This document shows, piece by piece, positions 29,906-40,331 of a stretch of 64,000 nucleotides of DNA; position 1 is the stretch's first letter; each line of letters starts with the position of its first letter. Below the pieces are notes generated by a model. It had not been told where the DNA came from and did no database searches. It was given only the letters and a program-made list of their open reading frames with translations. The position numbers were made by a program, and so were the translations under genes. Source of the stretch: G965205255 sp965205255 (GTDB lineage Bacteria; Pseudomonadota; Gammaproteobacteria; Pseudomonadales; Endozoicomonadaceae); assembly GCA_965205255.1 (NCBI GenBank), contig OZ242051.1:3162001-3226000 (forward strand). Direction: 5' to 3'.

Positions 29906-32900
29906 ATGAAAGCTTACTATCATGGTTCTGTTATTATGTTCTTATACTATTTTCTTGTTTATTTGTCAGTATTTTCAATGTGTATTATACCTGTTGAACA
30001 GGTTGTTTTTGCCTGTGAAAAGGTACACATTGCTATTAATAAGACGAGCAGAAAGTCAAAGTATATCCCATATTTATCTAACACCGGTTTAATGTCAACT
30101 AAATGGTTGTCGTTTAATTTCCCTGTTTTCAAACCATTACCAACGGTAAATCACCGTAGCTGGCAGGTATTCGCTCAGGCATCCGTTAACTCAACAGCAT
30201 TGCCCTCTAACGCCAACAGTTTTCACGGTGAAGCGAATGCTTCGGTTGATCCAAGAACCGGCAGCGTATCGTTTGGAATGGTCGTGGCGAGCACTTTGTA
30301 TGATCAGGGACAGAGCAAAAGAGATCTGATGCTTTCATATGCCGGCAACTCTTTAGCTCATGGTACCGGTAGGCTGGGTCTGGGATCACACTGGACATTT
30401 AATGTAGGTACCGAACATCCGTCTTTTTCTGAGGTTTTAGGTCATAAAACCACCGATATAACTACCGGTGACGGTCACAGTTTTACCATGGTCAGTGATC
30501 GGAATAAACAGGGTCAGATATACTGGCATCCCCTGCGGCACAAATTAGGTGATGTGACTATTACCGGTGAGCCCGGTGACTGGACTATCGCTACTGCCTC
30601 CGGTACCCGTGAACATTTACAATATGGTTATGAAGATTGGGAAGAGGGGCATGACGGGCAGCGAGTATGGTTTTATTATGATCGCAATGGACCTGACGAT
30701 ATTACCCGTCGTTTGCTTTATGTATGCAGTCATCCCCTGACTCTGACCCAAGTTGAAGGGGTAGATAATGCCTGTAAAAACGAAGGTGTCCGAATAACGT
30801 ATCTGGGAAGTAAGGTTACTGTACACGGACAGCAAGACATTGTCTTGCATTTAGGTCAGGTCAGGGGTGAGAATACTGTCCAATTTGTTTCCATGCCCTC
30901 TTTTAACAGTAAAAGTGTTGCAGGTGGCAACAAACCCTCACTGATGCGTTTTGATTATGATGAGCAGGGCAGCTATCCCCAGCTGTTGAAAACAGTCACC
31001 GAGCCTTCAGGAAAATCTAGCACATTTCTTTACAATGATGAGTCAGATCGCAGTACCTCAGAACCTCAGGGGTTACCTGAAGGACTTAGTCAGGGGCATC
31101 TGCCGGTGGTGACAGAAGAGATAACTACTCCAGCACCTGTAAACAGTCAGGTCATTCCTACCCGAAAGGTGTGGTATCAATACAGCGGTGGACCTTCTGA
31201 TCAGCATAATTTTACCGGTTATCTTAGTGGTATCAGTAACGAGCCTGGAAAAGATAACTTATTTGATCGTGCTGATGATTACACGTACACGGTTTCCAAA
31301 GACAATGGCCTGACGACTACAACCACAATTTATAACAGGTATCACCTTCCACTGACTGTTTCTCAGGCTGACGATTTACGCCACTCGCTCATAGCCAGAA
31401 ATGATGTCACCTATTCGCCGTGGAAAGGAACCACTTTTTCCGAACTGCCTTCAACGTACTCCCTTCCGAAGCAAACTACTAAAACCTTGTATGCCTTAAC
31501 CCGCGACGGGCCGGACAGTGCGGTATTTCCTGCTAAAGTGTTACAGCAAAAAGCGTATGATAACAATGGTCAGATGATCTGGCAGCAGGATGCTTATGGC
31601 AGGCAGACTTTTATTCAGTATTGTCCGCCACAAGGTGATAGTCATTGCCCGAAAATGGACCCCGACTGGCCACAGGTGACATTGCCTGAAAAGGTAATAC
31701 AGCTTCCTTCTAGGCAAACGCCTGCTGGGAGCATACCGTTTGTCAGTTTTGCTACCACAGGTCATCAGTCTTGTGGTGTGGAAGTGGAATTTAACTATAC
31801 AGTAATCCCTGTCGCTCAAAAATACAGGGTACGCATAAAAAAGTATCAGCAATTGTTAAAGCGACAATGGCATACCGTTCGGCAATTATGGAGTAGTGCT
31901 CACCACAGTAGAACGAATGGGTTAACTTCCTCCAAATTGTTCAGTCAAAGCCGTTTTTCTCATGAGGTAGGAGAAGACAATTCAGGGCAAGCAGGGAGCT
32001 GGCAGGTGGTTACTAAAACTGTCGGAACAGTTTCACCTGGTGTTATCACTGACATTAAACCTGGAGATGCTTTACCTGAACTGTCACCCAGTCAGTTAAT
32101 TACAGGCACGCATTTTCAGTATAATACTGACCAGAGTAGTTTAACTTATGGTCAGTTAATTGGGCTGAGTGTCTCAAAATATAATCAGCCTGCGGTGTTA
32201 GCAACGGGACAATCACAGCTTGCCGGTAGCGGGCAACCTGAACAGGTATCTTTTAACGTTATTCACCACATCAATAACAGATTGCACACCTTTACCACTG
32301 ATATCGAAGTAGCTCAGAAGCAACCCCCTTCAGATATTCACAACATTAACCGGTTACTGGCGGCAGGTGATGGAAGTCTGTCGTTAGGAAAAACAGTTTA
32401 TTCACTGACCAGTGGTGTAAAACTGTCTAATGATGACCCTTTGAAAACCTTGCATATTGATTGGACTTACGACATTTGGCAACGTCCTGTTAAAGAAGTG
32501 ATTACCCCAGAAACAGGGGGGCTTGCCCAGACGACCCACTGGACATATATTTTCAACAGCAAAGAAGCTGCAACAGTGACGACCCTGCCAGGGGGCACTC
32601 AAAACAAAGTCGTTTATGCCGGAGGCGGGAAAAATCAGGTGATTTTGTCAGACTGGCATCGTAGTAAAGTACAGGCTGGTGCACCGATGACAGGGACATC
32701 GAACTGGATACAAGACAGTGCCATGACCTACACAGCTACCGGAAATCTGAGCAGTAAAACAACCTTTCATGCCGCAGACCATAACGGTAAGACCATTGGG
32801 CTGACCAACCATTATGGTTATGATTTACTGAATCGTCCTGTATGGAAAAAATCTGCCGATGGTACTATCAGCGTTCAGGCACGTAACGATTCTCAGATGT

Positions 32901-35900
32901 TGCTGATGAGTTATCAGGTAGCCACAGGCAGAGACAATCGGGGCGAAAAGCTGGCACCTGATTTAAGCGTTGTGCAATCAAACACTATTGGAAAACCTGT
33001 CGCTGAGTACACCTTTGCATTAGCACCTGATGTAAAGGTCAATGGAAAACCGTTATATACGCCTCAGCTGAAAAAAACACTCATTGCACTGGAAAGTCAG
33101 CTGATCTCTGCAAAGAGTCTGAAAACAGTACAGAGTTATGGCTTATTACCCCCCGGCGGAAAAAATGGCTTGTTTGCCTTTGTGAACGAAGCGATTAAGG
33201 CAAAGGCATGGTTATCTGAATCGGCCACTGAGTATGATGGTAATGGTCGCAGAACAGAACAGACCTTGCCCAACGGTACACAAATTCACTGGCAGTGGCA
33301 ACATGGAAACCTGGTTTCCACCACTACACCCAATGGCAGTATGATTCACGACAGTTTTGATATTCAGGGCAATAAAACTTCCCGTTGTGTGCAACCTGTG
33401 GGGCAAGCCGTGTGCCATATATTAGGTAGTCGAGGTTATGACGACGAAGGTAATCTTGCCTGGCAGACAGACGAGTATGGTAATACTAACAGGTATACCT
33501 ACGATGCAGATGGCCGGTTACTCAGCATGACAACGGCGGCGACAAAAACCGAGAAATCGCATCAGTTTACCTTCACTTACAATAGTTTTGCGATCACCAG
33601 TGCATCCGTGGATGGTGTCACTTTTGTTATTTACACCTATGATCCGTCAACATGGCAAATAACTGATAAAGAAGATGTGATCAGTCATTTGCATTACGAC
33701 TATGATCCTGATACAGGTTTTTTAATAAAAGTCATACGTAGTACACCGATAACATTAAAGTCTCCTCCGAGAATAGATTATCCAACAGGTACTGAGAGTG
33801 TTGCATACGATCGTTATGGTGCCCCTGTGAGTCTGAAAGATTTAGCCGGAAACATATATTCAGCAATTCATGATGAACTGGGTAGGGTTTTACAGTCACA
33901 GGTGACTTTACCCGGCTCAACTCAGCCGACATTGCTGTCCAGTGTCACCTATGCGCCTTATTTTAACCGACCTGCCATGTCAACTAACGGGGTAGGTGTG
34001 GTTCGTCGTTTTATTTATAATGATTTAGGGGTCGCTTGAAAGCACTGTTGATGAAAGAGATAATGTAATTTTACAGCAACTTAGCTATACCTATGATGTT
34101 AAAACTCATAATATTACAACGCTGACTAGAACAGAGAAAAATAACAGTGCCACCCAGACTTATACCTATGATAAAAACACGAATAGTCTGACAGATATGA
34201 CCTGTAGCGTCACCGGCAAACTAGGCACAGCCAGTATATTATGCCCAGAAGATACAGATGTATCGGGCAGTAACCTAACAACCCCATCGATTATCACCTC
34301 ACAACATTATACGTTTGATCAATGGAATAACATTAAGACGGTGAATGAGACGCTGGTTACCTCTGCTGGAAAAAACACAAGCAAAACGACTCATTATACG
34401 TATGCCGGGCCTTCTGAATCTCGTAGTGATGATTATGATCCGCATCGTATGATCGCTTTCAGTACAGAGTGGGCAACCAATGCTTCAAACTTTAATGCTC
34501 GTCCAAAAATGATCACTTATGATGGTTCAGGAAGAATTACTCAGGATGCCGATGGTAACACTCTGCATTACAATGCTTTTGGTCAACAGGATAGTTTTAC
34601 CAACCATAAGACAGGAGAAAAAACCCTTTACCGGTATGACAGCGCAGGGCATCAGGTGGTAGAGCAGCCATTTGATGCACGGGGCAAAGCCTTACAACAA
34701 CCTTTGTATATGATTTATCAGGGTAATAATATTATTGAACAGGTGCAAAGCGATGCTCATGGCACAATGCATAACAGTGTTGAGCTTGGAGGAGTTGCTC
34801 ACAGTGAGGATGGTGTAATTAATCGCTGGTATCTGCATGACTATAAAGGAGATGTACTGGTTACCCTTAATGGTTCCGGGCAAAGCGTCAGCGATCATGT
34901 TTACAGCCCTTATGGCATGGATGATAATCTTTCTGACAGAAGGGCACAGGCACTACCGGAAAAGTTTAAACTAACGACACAGAATAACTGGTGGAAAAGT
35001 CATCAGCCGGGGTTTGATAACCAGATGAGTGATCCGGCTACAGGGTATCAGTTTTTAGGGGGAGGATACCGATCTTATAATCCGGTATACCGGCACTTTA
35101 TGAGTCATGATAGTTACAGCCCGTTCAAAAAAATAGATGGTTATGGATTTGGCGATAATAATCCGGTAATGAACACTGACCCAACAGGTCATATGCCCAA
35201 ATGGCTGGGCTATGCGCTAGGAGGCTTAAGTATTGCCATGTCTGTTGTCTCTGCCGTATTGCTGCCGGTGGTTGCTGTGGGGGCTGCCAGTGCAGCCGGA
35301 GCTACCGCTGCAGGTATAGCCTCGAATGTTAGTAGTTGTGTTACCATGGTAGTTGGCACAGCTTCAGGATGGTTGCAAATTGCAGGTACCGCATTACCAA
35401 AAAATAAAAATCTTGCCATTGCTAACCAAGCGTTTGGTATTGCAAATGGTGTGGTAGCATTCGGAATGGGTTTCGCGATCGGTTTTTCCGGTGTTGCCAG
35501 TGCTGCCAACGCTGTCACGGGTGCTGAAAAACTAACCAGTTCAATGATCATAACATCTGGCGTTAGCGGTAGTCTTTCGGGATTAACAGGTGAGGCCGGC
35601 TCAGACATTGGTATGGGAATGACGGTTAACCCTGGTTTGGCAGACAAAGCGGGGTTTGCAACAGCAGTAAATGTCTTGGGGGATGTATCCATGGCATTGA
35701 TGACCGTATCAGTAGCATCCGGACTGGATGCTGGAATTGCTGCACGCAGAGGAAAGAGCTCTGTAAAGGCAGTTACGACTCCAGAAGAGATACCATTAAG
35801 GAAACGGTGGACTGAAGAAATACGTATATTAAGAAAACTTGAGGGTGGAAATAGCAGAGAGGTATACACAAATGGAACAAGGGTCTACAAGTTGACAAGG

Positions 35901-36302
35901 CCTCGATTTGTAGGGGTTCCTCATGACAGGTATATAATGAATCTAACTAGGATTGAGCCAGACTTGGAAGCTGAAAAATTAAATTCACTTTATAAGTCAT
36001 CAAAATTCTACGGTGGCAGGTATGCACGTTATGCAACTACCAGGGTTTATGTTGATATTCATGGGGGCTTTGTTGTTACCGATGCACCTTTTATTCCAGG
36101 TGAATATCCAGAAAGCTACGATGAAGAGGTTCTTCCTGAATATAATAAAATGGGATTGAAACATATTTATTCCGATCCTGAGAAAAAGGCCTCTGCTTTT
36201 GTCGTACATCAGGGTACAGAAGATATATTACCTATTAACGGAAGAAACATATTTTTCCCGGTATTAGGTGAAACAAATGAATTGAAGATGTTAATTAACT
36301 AA
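29906..36302 (+). pseudogene. Rhs/YD-repeat protein, copy 5, split by a one-base frameshift
   Basis: The first frame runs 29906-34039 (1377 aa) and ends in DLGVA-stop. The second frame is open from about 34032 to 36302, with a possible internal ATG at 34197. At 34028-34031 this copy reads ttaggggtcgctt where copies 1, 2 and 4 read ttagggtcgctt: one extra G in a G run. Without it the protein would be about 2131 aa with an intact Rhs core, Gly/Ala region and tip. The truncated product keeps the signal peptide but loses the core and tip. The tip is distinctive: RPRFVGVPHDRYIMN after VYKLT, and GRNIFFPVLGETNELKMLIN at the end, reading into the MITE-like element. Sequencing error, phase variation and true decay are all possible. 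Confidence 0.8.
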
Positions 36303-36461
36303 TACAAAAAACTGCGTCTAGCTTTTTATTGTGCTATTTTTTTGACCTTGATGTTATGCGTGGAAGTTCTACGCCATAGCTGGCTATTACTCGTTTTTTC
36401 CTTTAACAGCAAGCCCTAAAAACCTGTTTTATAACAGTAGTTATGAAACAGGTTTTTAAAT
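36302..36461 (+). repeat. MITE-like element closing the Rhs array
   Basis: Same as 14471-14629. Its left end provides the last bases of the copy 5 stop codon, and its right half carries the terminator hairpin. Confidence 0.65.
36418..36457. terminator. Bidirectional terminator between the Rhs array and glnD
   Basis: 17-pair stem (36418-36434 with 36441-36457, one T-G wobble), loop CAGTAG, flanked by A and T tracts. It lies between two convergent genes, 36 bases beyond the glnD stop. Confidence 0.75.
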
Positions 36462-36492
36462 AATTTGTAAAGCAAACATCATTATTGATTGC

Positions 36493-39261
36493 CTATATTG
36501 GGTAAGAGTCCTTTTCTATATGCCTGATGATGTTTGAATTCAGTGCTGTGTGAAGCTCTTCAGTAATATCAGAATTTAGTGGCTTGTTATCAGCAGTTGA
36601 CACAAAAAAGACATCTTCTACACGTTCTCCGAGTGTCAGAGTTTTAGTATTTTGAACATGAATATCATATGTTAGGAACGTGTTGACAATCACAGCAAGT
36701 AACCCTGGCCTGTCTGTAGAAAAAATTTCAATGATAGTGCGGTCATTTGTTTTATCTTCAGAAAAGACTATTTTGGGATGTTGGCTAAAATAACGTAGTA
36801 ATCTTGGTGTTCGTCGACGATGGACCCGGTTCATGGATGCAGGGTGTTGCAGGTTTCTCTTTAAATAATTACATGCCTCTGTTATGCGGGGAGAACCTTC
36901 AGGAATAATTGTATTATCAGCTTCAAGTATGACAAATGTATCCAGACAATGTTGTCTGGATACCATTACCTTGGCATTCATAATGTTAAAGTTTAATGCT
37001 TCTAACGTCATGGTAATGATGGAAAAGTTATTTTTTTTATGTGGAGCATAAACAAAAATAGCCGAACCACCTGAAATCAAGCCTGTTACCTGTTTTGCAA
37101 TCACCAATGGCTCATTAGTGTTTTGATGGTTTATAACGTGTTCGCTATGCCATGCTATTTCTTCGGGAGTATAACTTGTAAAATATTTTGGATTGATTTT
37201 TTTCCACAGCATTTTCACAGTACTACTTTTAAGTCCTTTTGCGTTGAGCAATTTTAATGCCTCTTCTTGCTGATGCCGTTTACATGCTTCCGTTGCCGAT
37301 GCCTGAGTGCCATTTAATAAAAGCTTGTGTGTTTCTGAATAAAGTGTATCTAGTAATGTTGCCCGCCAGTTATTCCAGAGTTTTGGGTTGGTAGCGTTAA
37401 TATCTGCGACGGTCAGGCAGTAAAGGTAGTTAAGGCGTTCTGTTGAGCCCACAAACTGTGAAAACCTGTGAATAACTTCTGGATCAGACAAGTCCTGTCG
37501 CTGTGCTGTTAATGAAAGATTTAGGTGGTAGCGAACTAACCAAACAATTAAATCTGTGTTCTGTTTGTTAATGCCGTGATTTTCACAAAACTTTTGAACA
37601 CAGACAGCTCCTAGCTCTGAGTGATCACCTTCAAGTCCTTTGGCAATATCATGATAAAGTGCGGCGATATAGAGCAGCTCAGGTGCACGTAATGTCGCCT
37701 GAACTTTAAAAGCGAGGGGAAACTCATGTTTGCAGGAATTATAGCGGAATTTTCTTAGATACTTAATCAGTAGCAGTGTATGAGCTTCAACGGTGTAAAC
37801 ATGAAATAGATCGTATTGCATTTGGCCGGTTATTTTTGCAAATTCCGGCAAGTAGCGACCTAAAACACCGTAACGTACCATCTTTCGTAGAGAGGAGCTC
37901 AGACCGTAACGTGAGCGTAGAAGCTCCATAAAAAGGCTAGAATTTTTCGGGTCACTCCGAAAAGACTTATCTATTTTGTGAAGATTTGCGCGCAGAGACC
38001 TGATGGTTGAAGCACGAGCGCCAAGTATGGAAGAGTTTTGTGTAAGCAACACAAATAGCTCAAAAATAGCTGAAGGTGTTTTGTTGAATACATTAGGGCT
38101 GGTGATTTCCAGATAATGGTTTCTTAATTGAAAACGCTTGTTAACGGGTGTGATCGTAACGTTTGAGCCAATACTTAAAATATTGTCATGAAAATGTTGA
38201 ATAACTAGGTCTTTCATTGTGGAAATATTAGTAACGGCTCTGAAATAAGTTTTCATGAATTTTTCAATTGCCAGAGAACTGGGACAATCTTTATAACCGA
38301 ACTCAGTCGCCATGGCTTTTTGATGGTCAAAAAGCAAACGTTCTTCTGCACGTTTACTGATTGTATGAAGAGCCCAGCGTATTTCCCATAAAGTATTACG
38401 AGCTCTTTCTAAGTCTCTGAACTCCTCTGGCAATAAAAAGCCAATATTAACAAGTTGGCTAAGGTCTGCAGTGATATATTGTCTTTGGGTAATCCAGTGA
38501 ATAAAATGGATGTCACGCAATCCTCCAGGAGACTCTTTAATATCAGGTTCTAAATTATATGAGGTTTGGTTGTATTTGGTGTGTCTTTTTCTTTGTTCGG
38601 CAAATTTAGCTTGCAGGTAATGATCGAAGGGCCACATAATATCTGGAGAAATACTTTTTTTAAGTAACTGATGTAGTCGCTTGCTACCAGACAGTATGCG
38701 AGCTTCCATGAGTGATGTGAGCACAGTCATATCACTGGCAGCTAATGAAGAACAATCTGATAAAGATCGAACACTTATACCAACTTTCAGACCACTATCC
38801 CATAACAACGTAATAAATTGTTCAAATTTACGTGAAAGGGTTTGTGGTGATGATTCTCTGGTTAGTATCAGAAGGTCAATATCGGAACAAGGATGAAGTT
38901 CTCCTCTCCCATAGCCACCAGTGGCAAACAATGTAATATCTGATGTTGTATTTTTGCCAGGTTGCAACAGACAATAGTTCCATAACCTGCCAATGACCTG
39001 ATCAAGAAACCAAGCCCGTCCCCTGACCATGGCAACGATATTTCTCTTCGTTGTAAACCACCCATTCATCAAGTTGCCAGCATGTCTTAAAACGATTCTG
39101 GTTTCAGCGACTATATTCTCAGGCTTTTGTTTCAAAATATGACTAAAATCATCTCCGTTAAAGAGTGATGCCTTTTCATCATCTGTTAATGATTGTAATT
39201 TCTGTTTTTTTTCGGAAGCTGTTGACAAATTATAATGCTCTGTATCTGGTTTGTTATTCAT
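36493..39261 (-). CDS. glnD: GlnD, bifunctional uridylyltransferase/uridylyl-removing enzyme (922 aa)
   Basis: Sensor of cellular glutamine that uridylylates and deuridylylates PII proteins. Nucleotidyltransferase motif GGYGRGEL (115-122) with SDIDLL (126-131) supplying the metal-binding Asp pair; the conserved ESPGGLRDIH follows at 243-252. HD hydrolase motif YHDIAKG at 536-542. Two C-terminal ACT domains follow: one around SIITMTLEALNFNI, the other around STDRPGLLAVIVNTF. The length is close to the E. coli enzyme (890 aa). It lies 59 bases after map on the same strand, the usual gammaproteobacterial order. Its last 273 codons were copied into the Rhs array. Confidence 0.96.
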   Translation of the reverse strand: MNNKPDTEHYNLSTASEKKQKLQSLTDDEKASLFNGDDFSHILKQKPENIVAETRIVLRHAGNLMNGWFTTKRNIVAMVRGRAWFLDQVIGRLWNYCLLQPGKNTTSDITLFATGGYGRGELHPCSDIDLLILTRESSPQTLSRKFEQFITLLWDSGLKVGISVRSLSDCSSLAASDMTVLTSLMEARILSGSKRLHQLLKKSISPDIMWPFDHYLQAKFAEQRKRHTKYNQTSYNLEPDIKESPGGLRDIHFIHWITQRQYITADLSQLVNIGFLLPEEFRDLERARNTLWEIRWALHTISKRAEERLLFDHQKAMATEFGYKDCPSSLAIEKFMKTYFRAVTNISTMKDLVIQHFHDNILSIGSNVTITPVNKRFQLRNHYLEITSPNVFNKTPSAIFELFVLLTQNSSILGARASTIRSLRANLHKIDKSFRSDPKNSSLFMELLRSRYGLSSSLRKMVRYGVLGRYLPEFAKITGQMQYDLFHVYTVEAHTLLLIKYLRKFRYNSCKHEFPLAFKVQATLRAPELLYIAALYHDIAKGLEGDHSELGAVCVQKFCENHGINKQNTDLIVWLVRYHLNLSLTAQRQDLSDPEVIHRFSQFVGSTERLNYLYCLTVADINATNPKLWNNWRATLLDTLYSETHKLLLNGTQASATEACKRHQQEEALKLLNAKGLKSSTVKMLWKKINPKYFTSYTPEEIAWHSEHVINHQNTNEPLVIAKQVTGLISGGSAIFVYAPHKKNNFSIITMTLEALNFNIMNAKVMVSRQHCLDTFVILEADNTIIPEGSPRITEACNYLKRNLQHPASMNRVHRRRTPRLLRYFSQHPKIVFSEDKTNDRTIIEIFSTDRPGLLAVIVNTFLTYDIHVQNTKTLTLGERVEDVFFVSTADNKPLNSDITEELHTALNSNIIRHIEKDSYPI

Positions 39262-39320
39262 TGCTAACTTGCCTGATGAGAATCCCTGTTGATCCTGATA
39301 ATTTAGATATTAAATAATGA

Positions 39321-40112
39321 TTAAGGAGCTGACTCTCCATGGCGTAATGTTAGTATTTCATACCCGTCGTGCGTTACTAAAATAGTATGTTCCCACTGGG
39401 CAGAAAGCCTGCGATCTTTTGTAACAGCAGTCCAGCCGTCTTGTTTTATCTTAACGTGCTTTTTTCCTGCATTAATCATGGGTTCAATGGTGAAGATCAT
39501 TCCTTCACGTAGTTCAATGCCGGTATTGGCTTTTCCAATATGAAGCACCTGAGGTTCTTCGTGAAAACCTTGTCCTATACCATGACCACAAAAGTCTTCA
39601 ACCACAGAAAAGTAATTATTATGAGCATGTTTAGCAATTGCAGCTCCAATATCTCCTAGGTGTGCGCCTGGTTTCACCTGCTCGATACCTTTGAACATAC
39701 ATTCTCTGGTTACTCTTGCCAGCCTTGAGACATAATCAGGTACTTCACCGATCAGAAACATCATACTGGTATCACCATGGTAACCATCTTTTTTAACAGT
39801 AATATCGATATTTATACTGTCTCCACTTTTTAAGACTCTCTTATAATCAGGTATGCCATGACATACCACTTCATTAATAGAAGTACAAATAGATTTCGGG
39901 AATCCTTTGCGGCCTGGGGCAGCTCCATAGTTTAAAGGCGCAGGGATTGCATTTTGATCATTGATGATGAAATTATGACATAGTTCATCTAACTTGCCTG
40001 TGCTAACTCCTGCTTTTACTTGCGGGGCAATCATTTCCAGAACTTGCATAGCTAATTTACCAGCAATGCGCATTTTTTCAATTTCTTCAGGTGTTTTGAT
40101 GATAACAGACAT
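39321..40112 (-). CDS. map: Methionine aminopeptidase, type I (263 aa)
   Basis: Removes the initiator methionine from nascent proteins in the cytosol. The five metal ligands of the family are visible: the Asp of NIDITVKKDGYHGD (first and last Asp of the pair), the His of GHGIGQGFHEEP, the Glu of FTIEPMI and the Glu of QWEHTILV. The length matches type Ia enzymes (about 264 aa) without the N-terminal zinc extension of eukaryotic forms. ATG start at 40110-40112. It is probably cotranscribed with glnD. Confidence 0.97.
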   Translation of the reverse strand: MSVIIKTPEEIEKMRIAGKLAMQVLEMIAPQVKAGVSTGKLDELCHNFIINDQNAIPAPLNYGAAPGRKGFPKSICTSINEVVCHGIPDYKRVLKSGDSINIDITVKKDGYHGDTSMMFLIGEVPDYVSRLARVTRECMFKGIEQVKPGAHLGDIGAAIAKHAHNNYFSVVEDFCGHGIGQGFHEEPQVLHIGKANTGIELREGMIFTIEPMINAGKKHVKIKQDGWTAVTKDRRLSAQWEHTILVTHDGYEILTLRHGESAP

Positions 40113-40331
40113 GATACTTAATTTAGCTCTTTTAGTTTTTAATCCATCTCATTCTACCAGTTTTTATATGAGTGTACCCAAAAAGTTAGCAAAGTAATTT
40201 TCGTGTTACCAGGTCAAGGAAATGGCCAAGAAAATAAGGAGATTGTATGAGTAGTTGAAAGGTGTCAAACAACCACGAGAAGGTGTTATCTGTGCTTGCT
40301 GATATAAATTTGTTGAAATACGCTGTTAAGT

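Larger units (their letters stand above)
753..36399. repeat. Tandem array of five ~6.9-kb Rhs units
   Basis: Each unit starts and ends at the 9-bp string TCGTTTTTT. It is found at 753-761, 7670-7678, 14560-14568 (end of unit 2), 15662-15670, 22580-22588, 29492-29500 and 36391-36399 (array end). Unit lengths are about 6,917, 6,890, 6,918, 6,912 and 6,899 bases. In the outer, non-recombined contexts the same string lies just before a full MITE-like copy (upstream side) and inside another MITE-like copy (downstream side). The repeat units thus look born from recombination at this short homology. Confidence 0.85.
571..37313. repeat. Large duplicated block (571-15480 and 15481-37313)
   Basis: The sequence that follows mrp at 571 (starting gtataaggtg) also starts at 15481, where it is joined directly to the interior of a glnD copy (ending gcctgagtgccat, 15480). 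The intact glnD carries the same 13 bases ending at 37313 and then continues differently. Block A therefore holds two Rhs units plus a 3' glnD fragment, and block B holds three Rhs units running into the real glnD. The block lengths differ by 6,923 bases, about one Rhs unit. The junction shares only a single base between parents. Confidence 0.85.

Noticed and set aside
34028..34031. Programmed ribosomal frameshift in Rhs copy 5
   Set aside because: No slippery heptamer with a downstream structure, and the other four copies need no frameshift.
753..36399. Possible CRISPR or short tandem array because of heavy repetition
   Set aside because: Repeat units are 6.9 kb coding units; no short regularly spaced repeats or cas genes exist.
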